Source: Cristatella mucedo (taxonomy: Eukaryota > Bryozoa > Phylactolaemata > Cristatellidae). From it: 38,492 bases of DNA. Position numbers and translations under genes: made by a program. The notes below the pieces were generated by a model. The model searched no databases and was not told where the DNA came from. It saw only the letters and a program-made list of their open reading frames with translations. The stretch spans positions 64,001 to 102,492 of the forward strand of contig WPIO01000309.1 in the NCBI GenBank assembly GCA_009760855.2, written 5' to 3'. Below are positions 22,120 to 36,162 of the stretch, one piece after another. The first letter of the stretch is position 1. The number at the start of each line of letters is the position of its first letter.

Positions 22120-24334
22120 TTTAAAGTATCTAGATATTGTGGGATCTGCTGTGAACTCATGCAAAATAAGGTATTCAAGTGTGAATGGCTTAATGCAAAA
22201 CACAGCACTGGGCCGCAATTTATCACAAGCTATAAGGATGAGTATCGAGGTGTGTTTATGTACCGCGATCTGCTGAAAAATCAAGCAAAATTCGTTTTTC
22301 AAGTGCGATTGCCTAAAGCAAAGCTGAGCACTCCGCTGCCAGCTCCTGCACGCTTCGACGGGTGGATTAAAAGTATCTAGATACTGGGCAATCTCCTGCT
22401 ATCTCGTGCAAAATAGGTTATTCAAGTGTGAATAACCTAATGCAAGGCACTACAGTCCGCAGCAAGTTATTACACGCCATAACGAGCAGTATTGAGGTGT
22501 CTTAACATTCCGCGATCTTCTGCAAACTTAACCGAAATGAGTTATTCATGTGCGATTGCTTAAACCAAGGAGCTGCACTCTGCTGCAAGCTACCACACGC
22601 TGAGACGGGTTGATTTAAAAAATCTAGATATTGTGCGATCTGCTGCTATCTCATGCAAAGTAGGTTATTCAAGTGTGAATGGCCTAATGCTAGGCGCCCC
22701 ACTCTGCAGCAAGCGATCCCACGCTATAGCGAGCAGTATCGAGATGTCTTTATATTCCACGATCAGCTGCAAACTCAACCGAAATGAGTTATTCAAGTGC
22801 GAGTGCCTAAAGCAAGGAGCTGCATTATGCTGCAAACTACTGCACGCTCTGGTGGGTTGATTTAAAGTCTCTAGATATTTTGCGATCTGCTGTGACCTCA
22901 TGCAAGATAAGCTATTCAAGTGTGAATGGCTTAATGCAAGGCGCCTCACACTGCACCAAGTTTTCACATGCTATAACGAGCAGCATCGAGGTGTCCTAAT
23001 ATTCTGCGATCTGCTGTAAACTCAAGCGAAATGAGTTATTCAAGTGCGTTTGCCTAAAACAACGCCTGCACTAATCTCCAGGCGACTGCATGACTTGTGG
23101 GTTGATTTAAAGTATCTAGATATAGTGCGATCTGCTGTGAAGTCATGCAAAATAAGCTATTCAAGTGTGAATGGCCAAATGCAAGGCTCCACGATCTGCA
23201 GCAAGTTATCACACGATATAACAAGCAGTATCGAGGTGTCTTTATATGCTGCGATCTGCTGCAAACTCAAGCGAAATGTGTTATTCAAGTGCGATTGCCT
23301 AAAGCAAGGCCTGCACTAATCTCCGGGTGACTGCATGACTTGACGGTTTGATTTAAAGTATCTACATATCGTGCGATCTGCTATAAACTCATGCAAAATA
23401 AGCTATTCATGTGTGAATGGGTTAATGCAAGGCCCGCACTCTGCAGTACGTCATCACGCGATATAACGAGCAGTATCAAGGTGTCTTTACATTCAGCAAT
23501 CTGCTGCAAACTCAACCGAAATGAGATTTATGTGCGATTGCCTAAAGAAAATCCTGCACTCCTCTCCGAGGGACTGCATGACTTGACGGGTTGATTTAAA
23601 GTATCTAGATATAGTGTGATCTGCTGTGAAGTCATGCAAAATAAGCTATTCAATTGTGAATGGCCTAATGCAAGGCGCTGCAATCTGCTGCAAGTTATCA
23701 CACGATATAACGAGCAACATCGAGTTGTCATTTTATTCAGCTATCTGCTGCAAACTCATGCGAAATGAATTATTTAAGTGCGATTGCCAAAAGCAAGGCC
23801 TGCACTCTGCTCCGAGATACTTCATGCCTTGAAGGGTTTATTTAAAGTATCTAGATATTGTGGGATCTGCTGTGAACTCATGCAAAATAATGGATTCAAG
23901 TGTGAATGGCCTAACGCAAAACACAGCACTCTGCCGCAAGTTATCACAAGCTATAAGGATGAGTATCGAGGTGTGTTTATGTACCGCGATCTGCTGAAAA
24001 ATCAAGCAAAATGCGTTTATTAAGTGCGATTGCCTAAAGCAAAAATGAGCACTCTGCTGCCAGCTCCTGCACGCTTCAACGGGTTTAATTAAAGTATCTA
24101 GATATTGGGCAATCTCCGGCTATATCATGCAAAATAGGTTATTCAAGTGAGAATGGCTTAATGCAAGGCACTACACTCCGCAACAAGTTATCACACGCCA
24201 TATCGAGCAGTATTGAGGTGTCTTTACATTCCGCGATCTTCTGCAAACTCATTCGAAATGTGTTCTTTAAGTACGATTGCCCTAAGCAACGTGCAGCACT
24301 CTGCTGCCAGCTCATGCAAGCATCGACGGGTGGA
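22120..24334 (+). repeat. Superunit III mosaic block, upstream part
   Basis: Nine dimers assembled from pieces of other superunits: a K-L pair (like 2403-2897), a G dimer (22617, like 2898), a W-type dimer switching in at about 22880 (like 1190), X (23103, like 1419, with a 3-4 bp loss at gacttgtggg), M, N, then K and L (like 3634-4127). Local private changes include cactgggccgcaatttatc in K at about 22208 and ataatggattcaag at about 23887. Confidence 0.7.
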
Positions 24335-25813
24335 TTTAAAGTCTCTAGATATTGTGCAATGTGCTGTAAACTCATGCAAAATAAGTTATTCAAGTGTGAA
24401 TGGCCTAATGCAAGGCACCGCACTCTGCAGCAAGTTATCACACGGAATGAGGTGCAGTATCGAGGTATCTTTATGTTCTGCGATATGCTGCAAAATCAAG
24501 CAAAGTTCGTTATATAAGTGTGATTTCCCTAAACAAGGTGCAGCACTCTGCTGCTAGCTCCTGCATGCTTCGACGGTTGGATTTAAAGTAGCTAGATATT
24601 GTGCGATCTGCTGTGAACTCATGCAAAGAAGCTATTCAAGTGTGAATGGCTTAATGCAAAGCTCAGAACTCTGCAGCAAATTATTACAGGCTATTACGAG
24701 CTCTATTGAGGTGTCTTCATATTCAGAGATCTGCTGCAAACGCAAGCGGAATGAGTTATCAAATTGCGATTGCCTAAAGCAAGGAATTGCACTCTGCTGC
24801 AAGCTACTGCACGCTCTGACGGGTCGATTGAAAGTATCTAGATATTGTGCGATCTGCTGTGAAGTCATGCAAAATAAGCTAATCAAGTGAGAATGGCCTT
24901 ATGCAAGGCACCGCAATCTGAAGCAAGCCATCACGGCTATAAAGAGCAGTATCGAGGTGTCTTTATATTTACCGATTTGCTGCAAACTCAAGCAAAATGA
25001 GTTATTCAATTGCGATTGCCTAAAGCAAGGAGGTGCATTTTGGTGCAAACAACAGCATGCCCCGGCGGATTGGTTTAAAGTATCTTGATTTGGTGCGATC
25101 TGCTGGGATATCATGCAAGATAAGCTATTCAAGTGTGAATGGCCTTATGCAAGGCGCCGCAATCTGCAGCAAGTTATCACACGATATAACGAGCTGTATC
25201 GAGGTGTCTTTCTGTTCCCCGATAAGCTGCAAACTTAACCGAAATGAGTTATTCATGTGCGATTGCTTAAACCAAGGAGCTGCACTCTGCTGCAAGCTAC
25301 CTCACGCTGAGACGGGTCGATTTAAAGTATCTAGATATTGTGCGATCTGCTGCGATCTCATCCAATGTATGTTATTCAAGTGTGAATGGCCTATTGGTAG
25401 GCGCCCCACTCTGCAGCAAGCTATCGCACACTATTACGAGCAGTATCGATAAGTCTTTATATTCCGCGATCAGCTGCAAACTCAACCGAAATGAGTTATT
25501 CAAGTGCGATTGCCTAAAGCAAGGAGCTGCATTATGCTGCAAACTACTGCACGCTCTGGTGGGTTGATTTAAAGTATCTAGATACTGTGTGATCTGCTGT
25601 GAACTCATGCAAGATAAGCTATTCAAGTGTGAATGGCTTAATGCAAGGCGCCTCACACAGCAGCAAGTTATCACCCGCTATAACGAGCAGTATCGAGGTG
25701 TCTTAATATGCTGCGATCTGCTGCAAACTCAAGCGAACTGAGTTATGCAAGTGCGATTGCCTTAAGCAAGGCCTGCACTAATCTCCGGCTAACTGCATGA
25801 CTTGACGGTTTGA
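24335..25813 (+). repeat. R-S-T-U-V-W hexamer in the superunit III mosaic
   Basis: A complete six-dimer block of 1,479 bp, with K-L upstream and M-N downstream. Private changes include tatcttgatttgg at the U start (about 25081), which destroys the palindrome there, and cctattggtagg in V. Confidence 0.83.
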
Positions 25814-26797
25814 TTTAAAGTATCTACATATCGTGCGATCTGCTATAAACTCATGCAAAATAAGATATTCATGTGTGAATGGGTTAATGCAAGGCCCCGC
25901 ACTCTGCAGTACGTCATCACGCGATATAACGAGCAGTATCGAGGTGTCTTTACATTCATCAATCTGCTGCAAACTCAACCGAAATGAGATTTTTGTGCGA
26001 TTGCCTAAAGCAAATCCTGCACTTCTCTCCAAGGTACTGCATGACTTGACGGGTTGATTTAAAGTTTCTAGATATTGTGCGATCTGCTGTGAAGTCATGC
26101 AAAATAAGCTATTCAATTGTGAATAGCCTAATGCAAGGAGCCGCAATCTGCAGCAAGTTATCACACGATATAACGAGCAGTATCAAGTAGTCATTTTATT
26201 CAGCTATCTGCTGCAAACTCAAGCGAATTGAATTATTCAAGTGCGATTGCCTAAAGCAAGGCCTGCACTCTGCTCCGAGCTACTTCATGCCTTGACGGGT
26301 TGATTTGAAGTATCTAGATATTGTGCGATCTGCTGTGAACTCATGCAAAATAAGGTACTCAAGTGTGAATGGCTTAATGCAAAGCACAACACTCTGCCGC
26401 AAGTTATCACAAGCTATGAGGATGAGTATCGAGGTGTGTTTATGTTCCGCGATCTGCTGAAAAATTAAGCAAAATTCGTTTTTCAAGTGCGATTGCCTAA
26501 AGCAAAGCTGAGCACTCCCCTGCCAGCTCCTGCACGCTTCGACGGGTGGATTTAAAGTATCTAGATATTGGGCAATCTCCGGCTATATCATGCAAAATAG
26601 GTTATTCAAGTGTGAATAACCTAATGCAAGGCACTACACTCCGCAACAAGTTATCACACGCCATATCGAGCAGTATTGAGGTGTCTTTACATTCCGCGAT
26701 CTTCTGCAAACTCATTCGAAATGTGTTTTTTAAGTACGATTGCCCTAAGCAAGGTGCTGCATTATGCTGCAAACTACTGCACACACTGGCGGTTTGA
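25814..26797 (+). repeat. Superunit III mosaic block M-N-K-L
   Basis: Four dimers between the hexamer ending at 25813 and the shortened R-S-T-U block. The N dimer has an O-like B-half (gcgaattgaattattcaag instead of gcgaaatgaattatttaag), so the N to O switch lies within the dimer at about 26215-26225. K and L then resemble 9059-9551 and 20640-20887. Confidence 0.68.
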
Positions 26798-27783
26798 TTT
26801 AAAGTAGCTAGATATAGTGCGATCTGCTGTAAACTCATGCAAAATAAGTTATTCAATTGTAAATGGCTTAATGCAAGGCACGGCACTCTGCAGCAAGTTA
26901 TCACACGGAATGAGGTGCAGTATCGAGGTATCTTTATGTTCTGCGATATGCTGCAAAATCAAGCAAAGTTCGTTATTCAAGTGTGATTTCCTAAACCAAG
27001 GTGCAGCACTCTGCTGCTAGCTCCAGGATGCTTCGACGGTTGGATTTAAAGTAGCTAGATATTGTTCGATCTGCTGTGAACTCATGCAAAGAAGCTATTC
27101 AAGTGTGAATGGCTTAATGCAAAGCTCAGAACTCTGCAGCAACTTATTACAGGCTATTACGAGCTCTATTGAGGTGTCTTCATATTCAGAGATCTGCTGC
27201 AAACGCAAGCGGAATGAGTTATCAAATTGGGCTTGCCAAAAGCAAGGAGCTGCACTCTCCTGCAAGCTACTGCACGCTCTGCCGGGTCGATTGAAAGTAT
27301 CTAGATATTGTGCGATCTGCTGTGAAGTCATGCAAAATAAGCTAATCAAGTGAGAATGACCTTATGCAAGGCGCCGCAATCTGAAGCAAGCCATCACGGC
27401 TATAAAGAGCAGTATCGAGGTGTCTTTATATTTACCGATTTGCTGCAAACTCAAGCAAAATGAGTTATTCAATTGCGATTGCCTAAAGCAAGGAGGTGCA
27501 TTTTGGTGCAAACAACAGCATGCCCCGGCGGATTGGTTTAAAGTATCTAGATATGGTGCGATCTGCTGGGATATCATGCAAGATAAGCTATTCAAGTGTG
27601 AATGGCCTTATGCAAGGCGCCGCAATCTGTAGCAAGTTATCACACGATATAACGAGCTGTATCGAGGTGTCTTTCTGTTCCCCGATCAGCTGCAAACTTA
27701 ACCGAAATGAGTTATTCCTGTGCGATCGCTTAAACCAAGGAGCTTCACTCTGCTGCAAGCTACCACACGCTGAGACGGGTTGA
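26798..27783 (+). repeat. R-S-T-U block, shortened hexamer, superunit III
   Basis: Four dimers (986 bp). The U dimer passes at about 27690 into sequence matching superunit I from about 2804, and a G dimer (aaaaaatctagat) begins at 27784. V and W are absent. Confidence 0.8.
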
Positions 27784-29015
27784 TTTAAAAAATCTAGATA
27801 TTGTGCGATCTGCTGCTATCTCATGCAAAGTATGTTATTCAAGTGTGAATCTCCTAATGCTAGGCGCCCCACTCTGCAGCAAGCTATCCCACGCTATAGC
27901 GAGCAGTATCGAGATGTCTTTATATTCCACGATCAGCTGCAAACTCAACCGAAATGAGTTATTCAAGTGCGATTGCCTAAAGCAAGGAGCTGCATTATGC
28001 TGCAAACTACTGCACGCTCTGGTGGGTTGATTTAAAGTATCTAGATATTGTGCGATCTGCTGTGAACTCATGCAAGATAAGCTATTCAAGTGTGAATGGG
28101 ATAATGCAAGGCCCCCACTCTGCAGTACGTCATCACGCGATATAACGAGCAGTATCGAGGTGTCTTTACATTCAGCAATCTGCTGCTGCAAACTCAACCG
28201 AAATGAGATTTATGTGCGATTGCCTAATGCAAATCCTGCACTCCTCTCCGAGGGACTGCATGACTTGACGGGTTGATTTAAAGTATCTAGATATAGTGCG
28301 ATCTGCTGTGAAGTCATGCAAAATAAGCTATTCAATTGTGAATGGCCTAATGCAAGGCGCCGCAATCTGCAGCAAGTTATCACACGATATAACGAGCAAC
28401 ATCGAGTTGTCATTTTATTCAGCTATCTGCTGCAAACTCAAGCGAAATGAATTATTTAAGTGCGATTGCCAAAAGCAAGGCCTGCACTCTGCTCCGAGAT
28501 ACTTCATGCCTTGAAGGGTTTATTTAAAGTATCTAGATTTTGTGGATCTGCTGTGAACTCATGCAAAATAAGGTATTCAAGTGTGAATGGCCTAATGCAA
28601 AACACAGCACTCTGCCGCAAGTTATCACAAGCTATAAGGATGAGTATCGAGGTGTGTTTATGTACCGCGATCTGCTGAAAAATCAAGCAAAATTCGTTTT
28701 TCAAGTGCGATTGCCTAAAGCAAAAATGAGCACTCTGCTGCCAGCTCCAGCACGCTTCGACGGGTTGAATTAAAGTATCTAGATATTGAGCAATCTCCGG
28801 CTATATCATGCAAAATAGGTTATTCAAGTGAGAATGGCTTAATGCAAGGCACTACACTCCGCAACAAGTTATCACACGCCATATCGAGCAGTATTGAGGT
28901 GTCTTTACATTCCGCGATCTTCTGCAAACTCATTCGAAATGTGTTCTTTAAGTACGATTGCCCTAAGCAACGTGCAGCACTCTGCTGCCAGCTCATGCAA
29001 GCATCGACGGGTGGA

Positions 29016-30494
29016 TTTAAAGTCTCTAGATATTGTGCAATGTGCTGTAAACTCATGCAAAATAAGTTATTCAAGTGTGAATGGCCTAATGCAAGGCACC
29101 GCACTCTGCAGCAAGTTATCACACGGAATGAGGTGCAGTATCGAGGTATCTTTATGTTCTGCGATATGCTGCAAAATCAAGCAAAGTTCGTTATTCAAGT
29201 GTGATTTCCTAAACCAAGGTGCAGCACTCTGCCTCTAGCTCCTGCATGCTTCGACGGTTGGATTTAAAGTAGCTAGATATTGTGAGATCTGCTGTGAACT
29301 CATGCAAAGAAGCTATTCAAGTGTGAATGGCTTAATGCAAAGCTCAGAACTCTGCAGCAACTTATTACAGGCTATTACGAGCTCTATTGAGGTGTCTTCA
29401 TATTCGGAGATCTGCTGCAAACGCAAGCGGAATGAGTTATCAAATTGCGATTGCCTAAAGCAAGGAGTTGCACTCTGCTGCAAGCTACTGCACGCTCTGA
29501 CGGGTCGATTGAAAGTATCTAGATATTGTGCGATCTGCTGTGAAGTAATGCAAAATAAGCTAATCAAGTGAGAATGGCCTTATGCAAGGCACCGCAATCT
29601 GAAGCAAGCCATCACGGCTATAAAGAGCAGTATCGAGGTGTCTTTATATTTACCGATTTGCTGCAAACTCAAGCAAAATGAGTTATTCAATTGCGATTGC
29701 CTAAAGCAAGGAGGTGCATTTTGGTGCAAACAACAGCATGCCCCGGCGGATTGGTTTAAAGTATCTAGATATGGTGCGATCTGCTGGGATATCATGCAAG
29801 ATAAGCTATTCAAGTGTGAATGGCCTTATGCAAGGCGCCGCAATCTGCAGCAAGTTATCACACGATATAACGAGCTGTATCGAGGTGTCTTTCTGTTCCC
29901 CGATAAGCTGCAAACTTAACCGAAATGAGTTATTCATGTGCGATTGCTTAAACCAAGGAGCTGCACTCTGCTGCAAGCTACCACACGCTGAGACGGGTCG
30001 ATTTAAAGTATCTAGATATTGTGCGATCTGCTGCGATTTCATCCAAAGTATGTTATTCAAGTGTGAATGGCCTAATGGTAGGCGCCCCACTCTGCAGCAA
30101 GCTATCGCACGCTATTACGAGCAGTATCGATTAGTCTTTATATTCCGCGATCAGCTGCAAACTCAACCGAAATGAGTTATTCAAGTGCGATTGCCTAAAG
30201 CAAGGAGCTGCATTATGCTGCAAACTACTGCACGCTCTGGTGGGTTGATTTAAAGTATCTAGATATTGTGTGATCTGCTGTGAACTCATGCAAGATAAGC
30301 TATTCAAGTGTGAATGGCTTAATGCAAGGCGCCTCACACAGCAGCAAGTTATCACACGCTATAACGAGCAGTATCGAGGTGTCTTAATATGCTGCGATCT
30401 GCTGCAAACTCAAGCGAACTGAGTTATGCAAGTGCGATTGCCTAAAGCAAGGCCTGCACTAATCTCCGGGTGACTGCATGACTTGACGGTTTGA
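29016..30494 (+). repeat. R-S-T-U-V-W hexamer, superunit III, copy 1
   Basis: This is the counterpart of 4128-5607 at offset 24,888, with the same private features (for example ctgcctctagctcc in R and tgtgagatctgc at the S start). Confidence 0.86.
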
Positions 30495-31974
30495 TTTAAA
30501 GTATCTACATATCGTGCGATCTGCTGTAAACTCATGCAAAATAAGTTATTCAATTGTAAATGGCTTAAAGCAAGGCACCGCACTCTGCAGCAAGTTATCA
30601 CACGGAATGAGGTGCAGTATCGAGGTATCTTTATGTTCTGCGATATGCTGCAAAATCAAGCAAAGTTCGTTATTCAAGTGTGACTTCCCTAAACCAAGGT
30701 GCAGCACTCTGCTGCTAGCTCCTGCATGCTTCGACAGTTGGATTTAAAGTAGCTAGATATTGTGCGATCTGCTGTGAACTCATGCAAAGAAGCTATTCAA
30801 GTGTGAATGGCTTAATGCAAAGCTCAGAACTCTGCAGCAACTTATTACAGGCTATTACGAGCTCTATTGAGGTGTCTTCATATTCAGAGATCTGCTGCAA
30901 ACGCAAGCGGAATGAGTTATCAAATTGCGATTGCCTAAAGCAAGGAATTGCACTCTGCTGCAAGCTACTGCACGCTCTGACGGGTCGATTGAAAGTATCT
31001 AGATATTGTGCGATCTGCTGTGAAGTCATGCAAAATAAGCTAATCAAGTGAGAATGGCCTTATGCAAGGCGCCGCAATCTGAAGCAAGCCATCACGGCTA
31101 TAAAGAGCAGTATCGAGGTGTCTTTATATTTACCGATTTGCTGCAAACTCAAGCAAAATGAGTTATTCAATTGCGATTGCCTAAAGCAAGGAGGTGCATT
31201 TTGGTGCAAACAACAGCATGCCCCGGCGGATTGGTTTAAAGTATCTAGATATGGTGCGATCTGCTGGGATATCATGCAAGATAAGCTATTCAAGTGTGAA
31301 TGGCCTTATGCAAGGCGCCGCAATCTGCAGCAAGTTATCACACGATATAACGAGCTGTATCGAGGTGTCTTTCTGTTCCCCGATAAGCTGCAAACTTAAC
31401 CGAAATGAGTTATTCATGTGCGATTGCTTAAACCAAGGAGCTGCACTCTGCTGCAAGCTACCACACGCTGAGACGGGTCGATTTAAAGTATCTAGATATT
31501 GTGCGATCTGCTGCGATTTCATCCAAAGTATGTTATTCAAGTGTGAATGGCCTAATGGTAGGCGCCCCACTCTGCAGCAAGCTATCGCACGCTATTACGA
31601 GCAGTATCGATTAGTCTTTATATTCCGCGATCAGCTGCAAACTCAACCGAAATGAGTTATTCAAGTGCGATTGCCTAAAGCAAGGAGCTGCATTATGCTG
31701 CAAACTACTGCACGCTCTGGTGGGTTGATTTAAAGTATCTAGATATTGTGTGATCTGCTGTGAACTCATGCAAGATAAGCTATTCAAGTGTGAATGGCTT
31801 AATGCAAGGCGCCTCACACAGCAGCAAGTTATCACACGCTATAACGAGCAGTATCGAGGTGTCTTAATATGCTGCGATCTGCTGCAAACTCAAGCGAACT
31901 GAGTTATGCAAGTGCGATTGCCTAAAGCAAGGCCTGCACTAATCTCCGGGTGACTGCATGACTTGACGGTTTGA
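30495..31974 (+). repeat. R'-S-T-U-V-W hexamer, superunit III, copy 2
   Basis: This is the counterpart of 5608-7088. It has four Cs where superunit I has six, so its T dimer keeps the normal length. It is followed by the same orphan R' dimer (31975-32221) and W dimer (32222) as in superunit I. Confidence 0.86.
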
Positions 31975-32467
31975 TTTAAAGTATCTACATATCGTGCGAT
32001 CTGCTGTAAACTCATGCAAAATAAGTTATTCAATTGTAAATGGCTTAAAGCAAGGCACCGCACTCTGCAGCAAGTTATCACACGGAATGAGGTGCAGTAT
32101 CGAGGTATCTTTATGTTCTGCGATATGCTGCAAAATCAAGCAAAGTTCGTTATATAAGTGTGACTTCCCTAACCAAGGTGCAGCACTCTGCTGCTAGCTC
32201 CTGCATGCTTCGACAGTTGGATTTAAAGTATCTAGATATTGTGTGATCTGCTGTGAACTCATGCAAGATAAGCTATTCAAGTGTGAATGGCTTAATGCAA
32301 GGCGCCTCACACAGCAGCAAGTTATCACACGATATAACGAGCAGTATCGAGGTGTCTTAATATGCTGCGATCTGCTGCAAACTCAAGCGAAATGAGTTAT
32401 TCAAGTGCGATTGCCTAAAGCAAGGCCTGCACTAATCTCCGGGTGATTGCATGACTTGACGGTTTGA

Positions 32468-34438
32468 TTTAAAGTATCTTCATATCGTGCGATCTGCTAT
32501 AAACTCATGCAAAATAAGCTATTCATGTGTGAATGGGTTAATGCAAGGCCCCGCACTCTGCAGTACGTCATCACGCGATATAACGAGCAGTATCGAGGTG
32601 TCTTTACATTCAGCAATCTGCTGCAAACTCAACCGAAATGAGATTTATGTGCGATTGCCTAAAGCAAATCCCGCACTCCTCTCTCCGAGGGACTGCATGA
32701 CTTGACGGGTTGATTTAAAGTATCTAGATATTGTGCGATCTGCTGTGAAGTCATGCAAAATAAGCTATTCAATTGTGAATGGCCTAATGCAAGGCGCCGC
32801 AATCTGCAGCAAGTTATCACACGATATAACGAGCAGTATCGAGTTGTCATTTTATTCAGCTATCTGCTGTAAACTCAAGCGAAATGAATTATTTAAGTGC
32901 GATTGCCTAAAGCAAGGCCTGCACTCTGCTCCGAGATACTTCATGCCTTGAAGAGTTTATTTAAAGTATCTAGATATTGTGCGATCTGCTGTGAAGTCAT
33001 GCAAAATAAGGTATTAAAGTGTGAATGGCCTAATGCAAGGCACTGCACTCTGCAGCAAGTTAGCACGCTCAATATCAAGCAGTATCGTGGTGTCTTCATA
33101 TTCTGCGATCTGCTGCAAACTCAAGCGAAATGAATTATTCAAGTGCGACTGCATATAGCAAGGCCTGCACTCTGCTCCGAGCTACTTCTTGCCTTTACTG
33201 GTTGATTTGAAGTATTTAGATATTGTGCGATCTGCTGTGAAGTCATGCAAAATAAGCTATTTAAGTGTGAATTGCCTAATGCAAGGTGCCCCACTCTGTA
33301 GCAAGTCACGACGCTCTATAAATAGCAATATCAAGGTGTCTTTATATTTAGCGATTTGCTGCAAACTCAAGCGAAATGAGTTATTCAAGTGCGATTGCCT
33401 GAAGCAAGGAGCTGCATTATGCTGGAAACTACTCCACGCTCTGGCGGGTTGATTTAAAGTATCTCGATATTATGCGATCTGCTGTGAACTCATGCAAGAT
33501 AAGGTATTCAAGTGTGAATGGCCTAATGCTAGGCGCCTCAATCTGCAGCAAGTTATCACATGCTATAACGAGCAGCATCGAGGTGTCCTAATATTCTGCG
33601 ATCTGCTGCAATTTCAAGCGAAATGAGTTATTCAAGTGCGTTTTCCCTAAAACAAGGCCTGCACTAATCTCCGGGCGACTGCATGACTTGACGGGTTGAT
33701 TTAAAGTATCTAGATATAGTGCGATCTGCTGTGAAGTCATGCAAAATAAGCTATTCAAGTGTGAATGGCCTAATGCAAGGCTCCACAATCTGCAGCAAGT
33801 TATCACACGATATAAAAAGCAGTATCGAGGTGTCTTTATATTCAGCGATCTGCTGTCAACTCAAGCGAATTGAATTATTCAAGTGCGATTGCCTAAAGCA
33901 AGGCCTGCACTCTGCTCCGATCTACTTCATGCCTTGACGGGTTGATTCGAAGTATCTAGATATTGTGCGATCTGCTGTGAACTCATGCAAAATAAGGTAT
34001 TCAAGTGTGAATGGCTTAATGCAAAGCACAGCACTCTGCCGCAAGTTATCACAAGCTATGAGGATGAGTATCGAGGTGTGTTTATGTTCCGCGATCTGCT
34101 GAAAAATTAAGCAAAATTCGTTTTTCAAGTGCGATTGCCTAAAGCAAAGCTGAGCACTCCCCTGCCAGCTCCTGCACGCTTCGACGGGTGGATTTAAAGT
34201 ATCTAGATATTGGGCAATCTCCTGCTATCTCGTGCAAAATAGGTTATTCAAGTGTGAATAACTTAATGCAAGGCACTACACTCCGCAGCAAGTTATCACA
34301 CGCCATATCGAGCAGTATTGAGGTGTCTTTACATTTCGCGATCTTCTGCAAACACAACCGAAATGAGTTATTCAAGTGCGATTGCCTAAAGCAAGGCCTG
34401 CACTAATCTCCGGGTGACTGCATGACTTGACGGTTTGA
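32468..34438 (+). repeat. Octamer M-N-P-Q-W'-O-K-L, superunit III
   Basis: This is the counterpart of 7582-9551 at offset of about 24,887. It differs by a few indels, such as cctctctccgagg against cctctccgagg in M and cgttttccctaaaac against cgttttcctaaaac in W'. These octamers occur only in superunits I and III, inside the ~10.8-kb duplicated segment. Confidence 0.84.
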
Positions 34439-35421
34439 TTTAAAGTATCTTCATATCGTGCGATCTGCTATAAACTCATGCAAAATAAGCTATTCATGTG
34501 TGAATGGGTTAATGCAAGGCCCCGCACTCTGCAGTACGTCATCACGCGATATAACGAGCAGTATCGAGGTGTCTTTACATTCAGCAATCTGCTGCAAACT
34601 CAACCGAAATGAGATTTATGTGCGATTGCCTAAAGCAAATCCCGCACTCCTCTCCGAGGGACTGCATGACTTGACGGGTTGATTTAAAGTATCTAGATAT
34701 TGTGCGATCTGCTGTGAAGTCATGCAAAATAAGCTATTCAATTGTGAATGGCCTAATGCAAGGCGCCGCAATCTGCAGCAAGTTATCACACGATATAACG
34801 AGCAGTATCGAGTTGTCATTTTATTCAGCTATCTGCTGTAAACTCAAGCGAAATGAATTATTTAAGTGCGATTGCCTAAAGCAAGGCCTGCACTCTGCTC
34901 CGAGATACTTCATGCCTTGAAGAGTTTATTTAAAGTATCTAGATATTGTGCGATCTGCTGTGAAGTCATGCAAAATAAGGTATTAAAGTGTGAATGGCCT
35001 AATGCAAGGCACTGCACTCTGCAGCAAGTTAGCACGCTCAATATCAAGCAGTATCGTGGTGTCTTCATATTCTGCGATCTGCTGCAAACTCAAGCGAAAT
35101 GAATTATTCAAGTGCGACTGCATATAGCAAGGCCTGCACTCTGCTCCGAGCTACTTCTTGCCTTTACTGGTTGATTTGAAGTATTTAGATATTGTGCGAT
35201 CTGCTGTGAAGTCATGCAAAATAAGCTATTTAAGTGTGAATTGCCTAATGCAAGGTGCCCCACTCTGTAGCAAGTCACGACGCGCTATAAATAGCAATAT
35301 CAAGGTGTCTTTATATTTAGCGATTTGCTGCAAACTCAAGCTAAATGAGTTATTCAAGTGCGATTGCCTGAAGCAAGGAGCTGCATTATGCTGGAAACTA
35401 CTCCACGCTCTGGCGGGTTGA
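34439..35421 (+). repeat. M-N-P-Q block, second partial octamer, superunit III
   Basis: This is the counterpart of 9552-10537, 3 bp shorter because of homopolymer differences. It is followed by R''-K-L and then the R*-S* start of superunit IV, exactly as in superunit I. Confidence 0.83.
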
Positions 35422-36162
35422 TTTAAAGTATCTCGATATTATGCGATCTGCTGTGAACTCATGCAAGATAAGGTATTCAAGTGTGAATGGCTTAATGCAA
35501 GGCACCCCACTCTGCAGCAAGTTATCACACGGAATGAGGTGCAGTATCGAGGTATCTTTATGTTCTGCGATATGCTGCAAAATCAAGCAAAGTTCGTTAT
35601 TCAAGTGTAATTTCCTAAACCAAGGTGCAGCACTCTACTGCTAGCTCCTGCATGCTTCGACGGTTGGATTTAAAGTAGCTAGATAGTGTGCGATCTGCTG
35701 TGAACTCATGCAAAATAAGGTATTCAAGTGTGAATGGCCTAATGCAAAACACAGCACTCTGCCGCAAGTTATCACAAGCTATAAGGATGAGTATCGAGGT
35801 GTGTTTATGTTCCGCGATCTGCTGAAAAATCAAACAAAATTCGTTTTTCAAGTGCGATTGCCTGAAGCCAAGCTGAGCACTCCCCTGCCAGCTCCTGCAC
35901 GCTTCGACGGGTGGATTTAAAGTATCTAGATATTGGGCAATCTCCGGCTATATCATGCAAAATAGGTTATTCAAGTGAGAATGGCTTAATGCAAGGCACT
36001 ACACTCCGCAACAAGTTATCACACGCCATATCGAGCAGTATTGAGGTGTCTTTACATTCCGCGATCTTCTGCAAACTCATTCGAAATGTGTTTTTCAAGT
36101 ACGATTGCCCTAAGCAACGTGCTGCATTATGCTGCAAACTACTGCACACACTGGCGGGTTGA

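Larger units (their letters stand above)
20888..36162 (+). repeat. Superunit III, ~15.27 kb, ~62 dimers
   Basis: It opens with R*-S*-T-U-V like the other superunits. The S* dimer carries the diagnostic ttgcgcttgcc, shared only with those at the starts of I, II and IV. From 22120 to about 27690 it is a mosaic of K, L, G, W, X, M, N, R, S, T, U and V dimers. From about 27690 to its end it matches superunit I from about 2804 to 11279, including both hexamers, the octamer and the second M-N-P-Q block. Confidence 0.8.
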
